A stretch of 64,000 nucleotides of DNA from Sphingobium sp. BYY-5 (GCF_022758885.1 NZ_JALEBH010000001.1:3317501-3381500), one strand, 5' to 3'; shown: positions 7,772-16,713, counted from the first letter of the stretch. Notes: a model not told the origin generated them from the sequence alone. A program made the numbers and translations.

Positions 7772-9187
7772 ATGACTTCGGTAGGCAGCAGCATCATATC
7801 CGCGCTCAACGCTGGTTCGGGGATTGATACCAGCGCGCTGGTGTCCAATCTGGTCAAGGCCACCCGTGAGCCGAAGGAAACGGCGATCACCAGCCGCCAG
7901 ACGCTCAACACATCGCGCATTTCGGCCCTGGCTTCGGCGGCCAGTTCGCTCGATACCTTCGCCGATGCGTTGACCGAAGTGCTTTCCGGCACGGCCTATA
8001 CCGGCACGGCTTCCTCCAACGACGCCAGCATCGCGTCCGTCAGCCTGCTGAGCGGAGGCAGTCCGACCGGCCTGCCTGCCCAACTGACCGTCGAGCAGTT
8101 GGCCACCGCGCGCGTGATTTCCTCCGGCGCGACGAGCGGCGCCACCAGCAGCACCGCCATCGGCACAGGCAGCTTCACGATCACATCGGCGTCGGGCGAA
8201 ACCACGACGATCACGATCGATTCGACCAACAACAGCTATGCGGGCCTCGCCTCGGCGATCAATGCGACCAATAGCGGCGTCACCGCACGTGTCGTCACCG
8301 ATGCAACGGGCACGCGCCTGGTGTTCAAGGGCGAAACCGGCGCGGACAATGATTTCAGCATCAGCGTCACGGCTGACGACAGCGGCAGCGTGCTGGCCGG
8401 TCTGGGCTGGGATGGCGCCAACAGTGGCACGATGACCAGCACATCGGCGCCGCAAAATGCCAAGATTACGCTGGACGGCGTCGAATATGAATTTGCCAGC
8501 AACAGCATTGACGGCGCGATTCCCTATCTGCGCATCGACCTGAACAAGGCGGCGCCGGGCACGACCGTCACCCTGTCGATGTCGCAGCCTACGGCGGGGC
8601 TTTCGGATCTGCTCAAGGAATTTGTCGACGCCTACAACACGCTGATGAAGGCGCTCAACACGGCGACCTCGACCGGCACCGACTCCTCGACCGCAGGCGT
8701 GCTGAACGGCGTGTCGGGCGTGCGCGACATGAAACGGCAGTTGGCGGCGATCACCTCGACCCCGCTCAGCGCGACCGGTGCCTACAGGACGCTGGCAGAC
8801 ATTGGCATCACCACCAATCGCGACGGCACGTTGACCCTGGACACGGCCCGGCTCGCGACCGCCATGGAAAATGATCCCGAAGGTGTGACCAACATGGTCA
8901 ATCCGAAGGTATCGACCACGGTCAATCCGGGCCTGTCCACGCTGATGGACACGGTGCGCGACAATATTCAGAAGGATAACGGCCCGCTCAAGCTGGCGCA
9001 GGAACGCTATGCGGCGCTGGCCAAGGATTTCACCAAACAGCTCGAAGATCTGGATGTGAAGATGGCCAGCTATGAGGAGCATCTGACCGGCATCTATTCG
9101 GCGATGGAAACACGGCTCAGCGCGCTCAAGGCAACGCAGAGCTATCTCGAGCAGCAGATCGAGATGTGGAACAATAGCAGCAATTAA
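7772..9187 (+). CDS. fliD: Flagellar filament cap protein FliD
   Basis: FliD forms the cap that folds flagellin at the filament tip. From ATG 7772 the product is 471 residues. It begins with the typical SIISALNAGSGIDTSALVSN terminal coiled region, has Ser/Thr-rich outer domains in the middle, and ends in a heptad-like helix (LEDLDVKMASYEEHL). A longer open frame upstream overlaps the previous gene and is rejected, because the promoter and RBS sit immediately before 7772. fliS follows 18 bp later, the standard fliD-fliS pair. Confidence 0.95.
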   Translation: MTSVGSSIISALNAGSGIDTSALVSNLVKATREPKETAITSRQTLNTSRISALASAASSLDTFADALTEVLSGTAYTGTASSNDASIASVSLLSGGSPTGLPAQLTVEQLATARVISSGATSGATSSTAIGTGSFTITSASGETTTITIDSTNNSYAGLASAINATNSGVTARVVTDATGTRLVFKGETGADNDFSISVTADDSGSVLAGLGWDGANSGTMTSTSAPQNAKITLDGVEYEFASNSIDGAIPYLRIDLNKAAPGTTVTLSMSQPTAGLSDLLKEFVDAYNTLMKALNTATSTGTDSSTAGVLNGVSGVRDMKRQLAAITSTPLSATGAYRTLADIGITTNRDGTLTLDTARLATAMENDPEGVTNMVNPKVSTTVNPGLSTLMDTVRDNIQKDNGPLKLAQERYAALAKDFTKQLEDLDVKMASYEEHLTGIYSAMETRLSALKATQSYLEQQIEMWNNSSN

Positions 9188-9205
9188 TCGGGAACGGATA
9201 AGACG

Positions 9206-9601
9206 ATGTTCTATAATCACGGATATGCGGGCGGCACGGCGGCACGGCGCTATGCGGCCGTCCATTCGGGCAGCCGGACGGAAAGCGCCACGTCGCACGG
9301 GTTGGTCAAGATACTGTTCGACGAGCTGATGCTGGCGATGGACGCGGCGGCGCTGGCCGAACGCAATGGCGATCGGATGAAGGTTTCGGACAAGCAGGCG
9401 CGCGCCATGTCGATCCTCTTCGCGCTCGAATCGAGTCTGGATTTCGACAAGGGCGGCGATGTCGCGGTCGGCCTGGCGCAAATCTATCGTGAGGCGCGCC
9501 GCCTGCTGCTGGTCGGCGCGAAGGAACGCTCGGCTGATCCGGTCGATCAGGCCCGCGCCATCGTTGCGGAAATCGCGGAGGCTTGGAACCAGATCGGCTG
9601 A
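9206..9601 (+). CDS. fliS: Flagellin export chaperone FliS
   Basis: FliS binds the C-terminal helix of flagellin and prevents premature polymerisation. The 131-residue product is helical, with the family pattern HGLVKILFDELMLAMDAAAL near residue 32 and ARAMSILFALESSLDFDKGG near residue 68. It lies 18 bp after fliD. A strong terminator follows at 9680. Confidence 0.92.
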   Translation: MFYNHGYAGGTAARRYAAVHSGSRTESATSHGLVKILFDELMLAMDAAALAERNGDRMKVSDKQARAMSILFALESSLDFDKGGDVAVGLAQIYREARRLLLVGAKERSADPVDQARAIVAEIAEAWNQIG

Positions 9602-9679
9602 CGCCATTTCCCGTCGACTGGCCCCATGCTGCGGGGTTGCACCCCCAACATGGCGTCTGTATAGGCGATGTTCGCAAAG

Positions 9680-9705
9680 GGCGGCCCGGCGGGGGCCGCC
9701 TTTTT
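9680..9705 (+). terminator. Rho-independent terminator after fliD-fliS
   Basis: GGCGGCCC (9680-9687) pairs with GGGCCGCC (9693-9700) across a 5-base loop, followed by TTTTT. It separates the flagellar cluster from argD. Confidence 0.88.
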
Positions 9706-9760
9706 GCGTTCTACCCAATGCGCACAGGACGCGCAGCATCAACCCAGAAAGGGAAGGCCC

Positions 9761-10957
9761 ATGTCGATTACGCCGCTCATGCCCGTTTACCCCCGGTGTG
9801 ATGTCCGTCCGGTGCGAGGGGAGGGCTGCTATCTGATCGGCGAACGCGGCGAGCGCTATCTGGACTTCGCCAGCGGCATCGCGGTCAACCTGCTCGGTCA
9901 CGGTCATCCCAAGCTGGTCAAGACGATTGCCGACCAGGCTGCGACGTTGATGCACGTGTCGAACCTCTACGGTATGCCGCTGGGTGAGAAGTTCGCGCAG
10001 AAGCTGGTCGATAATACATTCGCCGACACGGTTTTCTTCACCAATTCGGGCGCGGAAGCGGTGGAGTGCGCGATCAAGACCGCGCGCCGTTATCATTATG
10101 CCAATGGGCAGGCGCACCGGCACAAGATCATCAGCTTCGACAATGCCTTTCACGGGCGGACGCTGGGGACGATTTCGGCCACCAGCCAGCCCAAGATGCG
10201 CGACGGCTTCGAGCCGCTGCTGCCCGGCTTTACCGTGGTGCCCTTCAACGATCTCGACGCTGCGCTGGCGCAGATTGACGATAACACCGCCGGTTTCCTG
10301 CTGGAGCCGGTGCAGGGCGAAGGCGGCGTGACCCCGGCGACGCAGGCGTTCCTCAAGGGCCTGCGCCAGGCATGCGACGAACATGGCCTGCTGCTGATCC
10401 TGGACGAGGTCCAGTGCGGCTATGCCCGCACCGGCAGCTTCTTCGCCCATGAACAATATGGCGTGACGCCGGATATCATGGCCGTGGCCAAGGGTATCGG
10501 CGCGGGCTTCCCGCTGGGCGCCTGTCTCGCCACCGAGGAAGCAGCCAAGGGCATGGTCTTTGGCACCCATGGCACCACCTATGGCGGCAACCCGCTCGCC
10601 ATGGCAGTGGGCCTGACGGTGATTGAGGAAGTGCTGGCTGACGGTTTCCTGGACCATGTGAAGGCGATGGGCGCGCGCCTGCGCGCCGCGCTGGAGCAGC
10701 TTATCCCCAATCATGACGAGATGTTCGAGGATGTGCGCGGCATGGGCCTGATGCTCGGTGTCAAGCTGAAGGACGGTTATGACGCACGCAGCTTCGTCGG
10801 CCATCTGCGCGACCATCATGGCCTGCTGGCCGTGTCGGCGGGGCAGAATGTGCTGCGCGTCCTGCCGCCCCTCGTCATCGACGAAAGCCACATCGCCGAA
10901 GCCATCGAGAAGATCTCCGCCGGCGCGCGGAGCTTCGCCGAAGCCAAAGCGGCCTGA
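9761..10957 (+). CDS. argD: Acetylornithine/succinyldiaminopimelate aminotransferase ArgD
   Basis: ArgD is a class III PLP aminotransferase that converts N-acetylglutamate semialdehyde to acetylornithine in arginine synthesis and often serves the lysine pathway too. The 398-residue product has TNSGAEAVECAIKTAR near residue 90 (cofactor phosphate), LILDEVQCGYARTG near 210, and VAKGIGAGFPLGA with the Schiff-base lysine near 245. The start at 9761 follows GGGAAGGCCC. The upstream extension in the same frame runs through the terminator and is unlikely. argF follows after a family B repeat. Confidence 0.95.
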   Translation: MSITPLMPVYPRCDVRPVRGEGCYLIGERGERYLDFASGIAVNLLGHGHPKLVKTIADQAATLMHVSNLYGMPLGEKFAQKLVDNTFADTVFFTNSGAEAVECAIKTARRYHYANGQAHRHKIISFDNAFHGRTLGTISATSQPKMRDGFEPLLPGFTVVPFNDLDAALAQIDDNTAGFLLEPVQGEGGVTPATQAFLKGLRQACDEHGLLLILDEVQCGYARTGSFFAHEQYGVTPDIMAVAKGIGAGFPLGACLATEEAAKGMVFGTHGTTYGGNPLAMAVGLTVIEEVLADGFLDHVKAMGARLRAALEQLIPNHDEMFEDVRGMGLMLGVKLKDGYDARSFVGHLRDHHGLLAVSAGQNVLRVLPPLVIDESHIAEAIEKISAGARSFAEAKAA

Positions 10958-10965
10958 ACCAACCT

Positions 10966-11043
10966 CCGTTCGCCCTGAGCCTGTCGAAGGGCCGTTCTTC
11001 TTCAAAAGAATGAGCGGGGCTTCGACAAGCTCAGCCCGAACGG
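10966..11043. repeat. Interspersed inverted repeat, family B, between argD and argF
   Basis: Left arm from 10966 (CCGTTCGCCCTGAGCCTGTC) and right arm ending at 11043 (AGCTCAGCCCGAACGG) face each other around a spacer of about 25 bp. Same family as 3721-3818 and 40615-40695. It fills nearly the whole argD-argF gap and would form a hairpin in the shared transcript. Confidence 0.8.
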
Positions 11044-11059
11044 CTGTGGGGGTAATGAT

Positions 11060-11989
11060 ATGACCAAGCATTTCCTGAATCTCTCCGACGCGGGCGGCGA
11101 CGCTATCGCCGCGATGATCGCCGACGCCATCGACCGGAAGGCAGCGCGCCAGGGCAAGCCCAAGGGATGGGCAGACGCCGACGCGCCGCTCGCCGGCCAT
11201 ACGCTGGCGATGATCTTCGAAAAGAACTCGACCCGCACCCGCGTCAGCTTCGACATGGCGATCCGCCAGCTTGGCGGCACGTCGCTGATCCTGAACGGCG
11301 CGACCAGCCAGCTTGGCCGTGGCGAGACGGTCGCCGACACGGCGCGCGTCCTGTCGCGCATGTGCGACGCCATCATGATCCGCACCGACGATCATGCCAA
11401 GATCGAGGAGATGGCGCATTACGCTACCGTCCCGGTCATCAACGGCCTCACCGACCTGTCGCATCCCTGCCAGATCGTCGCCGATCTGCTGACCGTGGTC
11501 GAACATGGGCTGGCGCTGCCCGGCAGTCAGTGGGCATGGCTGGGCGACGGCAATAATGTTCTCCACTCGATCGTGGAGGCGGCGGGCCTTCTGAAGTTCG
11601 ACGTGCGTATGGGCATTCCCCATGGCTATGATCCCGATCCGTCCTTTGCGACGGAGGCGGAAAGGCTGGGCGCGCGCATCACCCTGACCCGCGATGCGGT
11701 GGCGGCGGTGGCGGGCGCAGATGTCGTCGTCACCGACACCTGGATTTCCATGGGTCAGGCCCATGCCGAGGAAAAGCTCAAGGCGATGATGCCCTATCAG
11801 GTCACGCCCGCGCTGATGGCCGGGGCCAGGGCGGGGGCGAAATTCCTCCATTGCCTGCCCGCCCATCGCGGCGAGGAAGTGGTGGAAGCGGTGATCGACG
11901 GCCCGCAGTCGCTGATCTGGGACGAGGCGGAAAACCGTATCCATGCCCAGAAATCGGTGCTGCTCTGGGCGCTGGGACGGCTCGGTTGA
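11060..11989 (+). CDS. argF: Ornithine carbamoyltransferase ArgF
   Basis: This enzyme joins carbamoyl phosphate and ornithine to give citrulline. The 309-residue product has the carbamoyl-phosphate site STRTRVSFD near residue 56, DLSHPCQ near 133, the ornithine-side DTWISMGQ near 230, and [11 protein letters not shown] near 265. Length and motifs are normal. It is downstream of argD in the same direction; the two catalyse successive parts of arginine synthesis. Confidence 0.96.
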   Translation: MTKHFLNLSDAGGDAIAAMIADAIDRKAARQGKPKGWADADAPLAGHTLAMIFEKNSTRTRVSFDMAIRQLGGTSLILNGATSQLGRGETVADTARVLSRMCDAIMIRTDDHAKIEEMAHYATVPVINGLTDLSHPCQIVADLLTVVEHGLALPGSQWAWLGDGNNVLHSIVEAAGLLKFDVRMGIPHGYDPDPSFATEAERLGARITLTRDAVAAVAGADVVVTDTWISMGQAHAEEKLKAMMPYQVTPALMAGARAGAKFLHCLPAHRGEEVVEAVIDGPQSLIWDEAENRIHAQKSVLLWALGRLG

Positions 11990-12040
11990 GTTTTCGGGTG
12001 GGCTTCCTATCTAGTGGTCCGATTCTGACATTCGATACCG

Positions 12041-12066
12041 CTTGACGCTAGGCGGTCCACCCGCAT
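12041..12066 (+). promoter_or_regulatory. Possible RpoH-type promoter before hslO
   Basis: CTTGAC at 12041-12046 and CCGCAT at 12061-12066 with 14 bp between resemble alphaproteobacterial heat-shock promoters (CTTG, then CCCAT/CYTAT-type -10). Initiation near 12073 would exclude the ATG at 12073 as a start and favours the GTG at 12124. Confidence 0.3.
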
Positions 12067-12123
12067 CGCTGGATGCCTATTCACACCGGTGCGTCCTATG
12101 CGCCGGCCGACCGGAGCTGTTAC

Positions 12124-13026
12124 GTGACTTCTGCCACCTCTATCGACCAGGCCATGGGCTTCACCATCCCCGCCCGCCATGCGCGTGGGCGCCTGGTACG
12201 GCTTGGCCCGGTGCTTGACGATGTGCTTGCCGCCCATGCCTATCCCCCGCCGATCGAGCGGGTGCTTGCGTCTGCCCTGGTGCTGGCGGCGCTGCTGGGC
12301 AGCACGCTCAAGCTGGCGGATGGCCAGCTCACGTTGCAGGCGCAGACCGAAAATGGCGTCGTCAGCCTGCTCGTCGCCGATTATAAGAATGGCGAACTGC
12401 GCGGCTATGCCAAGTTCGACGCCGACCGGCTGGCCGAACTGGGACCGAACCCCTCGCTCTTCGGCCTGTTCGGCAAGGGCTATCTCGCGATCACCTTCGA
12501 CCAGGCGGTGACGGGCGAACGCTATCAGGGCATCGTCCCGCTGGAAGGCGAATCGCTGGCCCATGCGGCCGAACATTATTTCTTCCAATCGGAACAGATA
12601 CCGAGCCTGATCCGCATCGCCACCCGGCATGACGCAGGTGAGGGGTGCTTCGCCGCCGGCCTGATGCTCCAGCATCTGCCCGAAGGCGAGGTGGGACGCG
12701 AGCGGCTGCATGTTCGCCACGATCATCCGGAGTGGGAACATGTGCAGGCGCTGGCGGTCACGCTGACGGACGAGGAGCTGACCGACGCCGGTCTGCCGCT
12801 CACCGACATCGTATGGCGCCTCTTCCATGAAGAGGATGAGGTGCGCGTGACCGAGTCCACGCCGCTGGCCAAGGGGTGCCGGTGCGACATTGACCATATT
12901 CGCGGCGTCATAGGCCGATTTTCGGCGGAGGACCGTGCGGAAATGGCGGACGAGCGGGGTATCATCGGTGTCGATTGCGCATTTTGTTCGCGCATCTTTC
13001 CGCTGGCGGTGGACAGTTTCGCCTGA
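12124..13026 (+). CDS. hslO: Redox-regulated chaperone Hsp33
   Basis: Hsp33 is a holdase activated by oxidation, which releases zinc from four C-terminal cysteines. The 300-residue product has the N-terminal Hsp33 fold and the zinc-switch pairs GCRCDID and DCAFCS near residues 258-260 and 292-295. I chose the GTG at 12124 because GGAG lies 7 bp before it; an ATG at 12073 in the same frame would add 17 unconvincing residues and overlaps the probable promoter. It is convergent with no neighbour and appears monocistronic. Confidence 0.9.
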   Translation: MTSATSIDQAMGFTIPARHARGRLVRLGPVLDDVLAAHAYPPPIERVLASALVLAALLGSTLKLADGQLTLQAQTENGVVSLLVADYKNGELRGYAKFDADRLAELGPNPSLFGLFGKGYLAITFDQAVTGERYQGIVPLEGESLAHAAEHYFFQSEQIPSLIRIATRHDAGEGCFAAGLMLQHLPEGEVGRERLHVRHDHPEWEHVQALAVTLTDEELTDAGLPLTDIVWRLFHEEDEVRVTESTPLAKGCRCDIDHIRGVIGRFSAEDRAEMADERGIIGVDCAFCSRIFPLAVDSFA

Positions 13027-13177
13027 ATGCGAAGGCGTCTGACACGCTAACGGCATTTGTAATTGGGGCAGCCTGACCCGTTCGCGCTATCAAATTGCCG
13101 CATTTATGCGTGATGGAGCATGGGATCGCTCGCGGCGAAGTTGCCGCACACCCTTTTGGCAGGATCGTACAGATATC

Positions 13178-13582
13178 ATGGGCAAGGCAGGACTGCGGGC
13201 GTTGGGCGCTGCGGCAGCATTGATGATGGCGGGTTGGGCCGGCGCGGTGACGATGCCGCAGCTCGCAGCGCTGCGTGGGCTGGAAGCCGGCGAATGGGAA
13301 TTGCGCGGCCGGGGCGAGGGCGCGGAGACGCGGAAGCTGTGCGTCGCCGACTTGCGCCAGTTGCTCCAGGTCCAGCATCCCGGTGCGCTCTGCCCCAGCT
13401 TCGTCGTCAGCGACAGCGCACATGCCGCCAGCGTGACCTACGATTGCGCGGCATCGGGCAATGGCCGCACCGACCTGCGTGTGGAAACCACGCGGCTGAT
13501 CCAGATTCGCTCGCAGGGCGTATCGGGCGGGGCGCCCTTCGCCTTTGCGGTGGAGGGACGGCGCGTCGGCGCCTGTCCTTGA
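13178..13582 (+). CDS. Small secreted protein, DUF3617-like
   Basis: The 134-residue product starts with a signal peptide (about residues 1-23, ending in WAGAV). The mature part has three well-spaced cysteines and begins LRGLEAGEWELRGRG, resembling DUF3617 proteins common in sphingomonads. Function is unknown. The ATG at 13178 was chosen because it opens the signal peptide; the same frame is open further upstream. queC starts 66 bp downstream in the same direction, with only a 17-codon ORF between. Confidence 0.6.
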   Translation: MGKAGLRALGAAAALMMAGWAGAVTMPQLAALRGLEAGEWELRGRGEGAETRKLCVADLRQLLQVQHPGALCPSFVVSDSAHAASVTYDCAASGNGRTDLRVETTRLIQIRSQGVSGGAPFAFAVEGRRVGACP

Positions 13583-13648
13583 CCATGGAGCGGCTGATGC
13601 TTGCCCAGATGCTTGCGCTGTGGCTTTTCGGGGGGTAGCGCGAACGCC

Positions 13649-14341
13649 ATGGTTGCCAATCAAGGAAAATTCGCTGTCGTCCTGCTTTCGGGCGGACTGG
13701 ATTCGATGGTCGCGGGCGGTCTGGCGCGCGAGGCCGGTTATCATGTCCTCGCTTTGTCGATCGACTATAACCAGCGTCACCGGGTCGAGCTGAACGCCGC
13801 CGCGCGCGTCGCCGAATCGCTCAACGCCATTCGGCATATCGTCCTGCCGCTCGACCTCACCGCCTTTGGCGGATCGGCCCTGACCGCCGATATCGCCGTG
13901 CCCAAGGGCGGCGTGGGCAAGGATATTCCGATCACCTATGTCCCCGCGCGCAACACCATCTTCCTGTCGCTGACGCTGGGTCTCGCCGAAGTGGCGGGGG
14001 CGAGCGACATCTTCATCGGCGTCAACGCGCTCGATTATTCGGGCTATCCCGATTGCCGGCCCGAATTCATCGACGCCTTCCAGACGATGGCCACGCTCGC
14101 CACCAAGGCGGGGGTCGAGGGTCATCCGATCCGCATCAAAACGCCGCTGCAATATATGAGCAAGGCCGACATTGCGCGCGAAGCCCATCGGTTGGGGCTG
14201 GATGCCGGGATTAGCTGGTCCTGCTATGATCCGACGCCCGACGGCAAGCATTGCGGCCTGTGCGACAGTTGCCGCCTGCGGTCCAAGGGGTTCGAGGAAG
14301 CGGGCCTGCCCGATCCCACCATCTATGCCGCGCGGCCCTGA
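13649..14341 (+). CDS. queC: 7-cyano-7-deazaguanine synthase QueC
   Basis: QueC converts 7-carboxy-7-deazaguanine to preQ0, the precursor of queuosine in tRNA. The 230-residue product has the PP-loop LLSGGLDSM near residue 12 and the zinc-binding cysteine set [18 protein letters not shown] near residue 190. The start at 13649 places the PP-loop at the normal distance; a longer frame begins at 13601. queE follows 12 bp later, so the two adjacent steps are encoded together. Confidence 0.95.
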   Translation: MVANQGKFAVVLLSGGLDSMVAGGLAREAGYHVLALSIDYNQRHRVELNAAARVAESLNAIRHIVLPLDLTAFGGSALTADIAVPKGGVGKDIPITYVPARNTIFLSLTLGLAEVAGASDIFIGVNALDYSGYPDCRPEFIDAFQTMATLATKAGVEGHPIRIKTPLQYMSKADIAREAHRLGLDAGISWSCYDPTPDGKHCGLCDSCRLRSKGFEEAGLPDPTIYAARP

Positions 14342-14353
14342 AAGGCATAGTCG

Positions 14354-15001
14354 ATGACTTATGCGGTCAAGGAAATGTTCCTGACCCTGCAGGGGGAAGG
14401 GGTGCAGGCGGGGCGTCGCGCCGTGTTCCTGCGCTTTGCCGGCTGCAATCTGTGGAGCGGGCGCGAGCAGGACCGGGCGAGCGCCATCTGCCAGTTCTGC
14501 GACACTGACTTCGTCGGAACGGACGGGCTTGGCGGCGGCAAGTTCGCCGATGCCGACGCGCTGGCCGACGCGGCGCTCGCCTTCTGGGGCGAGGACGGCG
14601 CGGGGCGCTATATCGTGCTGACCGGTGGCGAGCCGATGCTTCAGATCGACGATGCGCTGGTCGACGCGCTCCACGCGCGCGGCTTCACCATCGCGATCGA
14701 GAGCAATGGGACGCTGCCCGCCCATCCCGGCATCGACTGGGTCTGCATCAGCCCCAAGGCGGGCAGCGACGTGGTGCAGCGTTCGGGCAACGAACTGAAG
14801 CTGGTCTGGCCGCAGCCGGGCGGCGGGCACAGCCTGGCCGATGTCGACGCCATGTCCGGCTGGGCCTTCGACCATCATCTGGTCCAGCCGTTGGACGATG
14901 CCCATGCCGTCGACAATGCCCGCGCCGCGATCGCGCTGGTCATGGAGCGTCCGCAATGGCGCCTGACGCTGCAGGCGCATAAATATCTGGGATTGCGCTA
15001 G
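14354..15001 (+). CDS. queE: 7-carboxy-7-deazaguanine synthase QueE (radical SAM)
   Basis: QueE converts carboxytetrahydropterin to 7-carboxy-7-deazaguanine using a radical SAM centre. In the 215-residue product the cluster cysteines are spread as AGCNLW, then ICQFCDTDF after a 14-residue insertion, the long-loop variant of QueE rather than CX3CX2C. TGGEPML near residue 95 is the SAM-binding GGEP. It follows queC by 12 bp. The queC-queE pair provides preQ0 for queuosine; no tgt or queF lies nearby. Confidence 0.92.
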   Translation: MTYAVKEMFLTLQGEGVQAGRRAVFLRFAGCNLWSGREQDRASAICQFCDTDFVGTDGLGGGKFADADALADAALAFWGEDGAGRYIVLTGGEPMLQIDDALVDALHARGFTIAIESNGTLPAHPGIDWVCISPKAGSDVVQRSGNELKLVWPQPGGGHSLADVDAMSGWAFDHHLVQPLDDAHAVDNARAAIALVMERPQWRLTLQAHKYLGLR

Positions 15002-15009
15002 GCAAACGC

Positions 15010-15190
15010 GCGACACCGACGCGACAGGCCGAAGTACACAGTGTCGTTAAGCCAAAAAAATGGCCAATTGCGCCTGTAAAACGACAGAAACGCAACAGCG
15101 AGGCGACGGCAACGCGCCCATAACGCGACAGATATGCGCCACGGACGCGCCATCCACGCGACAGTGAGGCGACACCGGCGCGACAGGGGG
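15010..15190. repeat. 11-bp tandem array, consensus GCGACAGNNAC
   Basis: Eleven contiguous 11-bp units run from 15070 to 15190 without a slip (15070, 15081, 15092, 15103, 15114, 15125, 15136, 15147, 15158, 15169, 15180). Two further units start at 15010 and 15021. Positions 2 and 5 (C) are invariant in the contiguous block and position 3 is G in ten of eleven. Eleven is not a multiple of three, and the unit is close to one helical turn, so a protein- or DNA-structural role is more likely than coding. It begins 9 bp after queE. Confidence 0.85.
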
Positions 15191-15233
15191 AGCGGAAATA
15201 ATAGCAGGATGCATTGATGGGAACCCATACCGA

Positions 15234-15305
15234 CCTGTTCCCCGGCGAAGGCCGGGGTCCAGTTCCACGGGCTGAACTGGACCCCGGCCTTCGCCGGGGA
15301 ACAGG
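15234..15305. repeat. Perfect 32-bp inverted repeat (family A)
   Basis: Bases 15234-15265 and 15274-15305 are exact reverse complements around an 8-base loop. The core CCCCGGCGAAGGCCGGGG relates it to the family A elements at 2824 and 57164, but here the arms are perfect. No T-run follows, so it is not a standard terminator. Confidence 0.9.
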
Positions 15306-15554
15306 CAGCCGATTTTAGGGAGTCATTCTCTCTTTGCAACTTGGCATAAGGTGTCGGATGCGGGTTCATCCGACAGGATAGATCAGAGAAAATCCTACAT
15401 TGGAAGGGTTAGGGAGCGCAGCGAGCTTTTGCCTTATCCATCGGAAGAGCGCCACTAACGCGGCGTACCCACCCCCGGCCTTCGACAGAGTCACGTGCCT
15501 CTGTCGAACCTTGAAAGGGAGGGGAGAAAGAGGATCGCTAGCGGACCGGTCGAA
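15306..15554. other. Non-coding remainder of the queE gap: two small hairpins, no gene seen
   Basis: The stretch holds TGTCGGATG/CATCCGACA arms near 15352-15376 and a 10-bp inverted repeat TTCGACAGAG/CTCTGTCGAA at 15481-15508. Short open frames here have no recognisable content. It separates queE from the converging 15555-16256 gene. Confidence 0.55.
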
Positions 15555-16256
15555 TCAGGGCTTCGCGCCGGTCTGTTCGTTCCAGGCCTGGCGGCAGGCG
15601 GGCTGCAATACGCCCTTCTTCCAGCATTTGGGAGCGAAGGAGGGCAGGGCGACGGCATAATCGTAACCGGGCGTGCCGTAAAATTGCTCGCCCGCCAGCA
15701 CCAGCGACTTCTTGATCGACGCCAGCCCGGTGCGACCGACCTCGTTCAATGTGCCGCGATCGGCGAAGATCGCCTGCCGTCCGACTTCGGCGGCTTCCTG
15801 GCAGAAGCCCTTCTGCGCCTGCACGGTCGAATAGCCCGAATAGATGCGGGTATTATACATGTCCGACGCCGACTGGCCGGGCTTGCCCTTGCCCACGGTG
15901 CGCTGGAAATAGCCCAGCAGCGTGGCCTGCGCGGCATCCAGTTCGGCGTCATGATGCGCGATCATCGCGTTGTAATTGCCCACGGTCAGCAGGGTCGGTT
16001 CGAACTGGCACTGCAACGCCGCCACATTGAGCGCGGCGCGCATGTTCCAGGCGAGGCCGGCCTTGACCTCCGCCGCGGTCGCGCCGGGCAGGCCAAGCGC
16101 GGTGGTGGCGGCCTCGTCCGTCAGCGGCGGCGCGCTCATGTCGGGCGGCGACCAGTAGAATTGCGCGGCAGCAGGCTGGGCCGCGAAGGGGGCAGCGACG
16201 GCAATCGCCAGGCTGAGCAGCGCGCGGCGCGACGGCAAACGGACCTTCATCAACAA
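15555..16256 (-). CDS. Secreted protein of unknown function (233 aa)
   Basis: The product has a signal peptide (residues about 1-32, ending AAAQ) and a helical mature region with three cysteines. No family I can name fits. Visible features are YWSPPDMSAPPLTDEA right after the cleavage site and a long Ala/Gly-containing helical body. The initiator could be the first or third residue (MLMK). It is probably periplasmic and monocistronic, facing queE across the repeat-rich gap. Confidence 0.6.
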   Translation of the reverse strand: MLMKVRLPSRRALLSLAIAVAAPFAAQPAAAQFYWSPPDMSAPPLTDEAATTALGLPGATAAEVKAGLAWNMRAALNVAALQCQFEPTLLTVGNYNAMIAHHDAELDAAQATLLGYFQRTVGKGKPGQSASDMYNTRIYSGYSTVQAQKGFCQEAAEVGRQAIFADRGTLNEVGRTGLASIKKSLVLAGEQFYGTPGYDYAVALPSFAPKCWKKGVLQPACRQAWNEQTGAKP

Positions 16257-16355
16257 AACCCCTCAGGCAGGATGCACGCACCGGCGCATCCGATAGCTAT
16301 TATGCGTTACGACTATATCGCCGCTGAACCGGCCCCCCATTGCTAGCGGACGATC

Positions 16356-16652
16356 TTATTGATCGGCAAGTACTTCGTCGTCCTGAGCGGGCGCTTTGTC
16401 GGCAGATTTGGGATTGGCGGGCTTGGCCGGCCTGGCGGCGTCGCTGCCGTTGGACGACGCATTGGCGTCCGGCAGGGCTATGGCGGTGCCTTCGCTCTGC
16501 ACCCCGTCCAGGTCGGTCATGGCATCGGTGGCGGTGCCGTCCACCACCTCCATGTCCTTCATCTGCACGCTGTTGCCGCTCTTGTCACCGCCCCCGCAGG
16601 CGGCAAGAGGCAACAACGCGGCAATACAGATGGTCCTTGCAGTCAACCGCAT
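16356..16652 (-). CDS. Small predicted lipoprotein
   Basis: Ninety-eight residues with a signal peptide and lipobox LAAC at about 16-19, followed by a GGGDKSG linker and an acidic, Ala/Pro/Asp-rich tail without recognisable fold. It should be lipid-anchored in the envelope. Function unknown. It lies 99 bp upstream of the 233-aa secreted gene on the same strand and 61 bp downstream of lipB; whether they share a transcript is unclear. Confidence 0.6.
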   Translation of the reverse strand: MRLTARTICIAALLPLAACGGGDKSGNSVQMKDMEVVDGTATDAMTDLDGVQSEGTAIALPDANASSNGSDAARPAKPANPKSADKAPAQDDEVLADQ

Positions 16653-16713
16653 CCGGGTCTCCTTGAAACGCAGTCAAAGCCCGGCAGCCCCCCGCCCGGC
16701 GAAAGGCGCGACA

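Noticed and set aside
7739..11944. 1401-residue minus-strand open frame
   Set aside because: It runs opposite fliD, fliS, argD and argF, which all have family motifs; the long frame is a third-position GC artefact.
12003..12040. Possible insertion-sequence end fragment before hslO
   Set aside because: The short stretch looked like a mobile-element edge, but no inverted partner or transposase remnant was found.
12962..15016. 684-residue minus-strand frame across queC/queE
   Set aside because: Opposite two well-identified enzymes and without recognisable domains.
14998..15369. 123-residue minus-strand frame across the 11-bp array
   Set aside because: The Arg/Leu/Trp repeats are a product of the 11-bp unit; 11-bp repeats shift frame each unit, so protein repeats cannot be maintained by selection at that period except at 33 bp.
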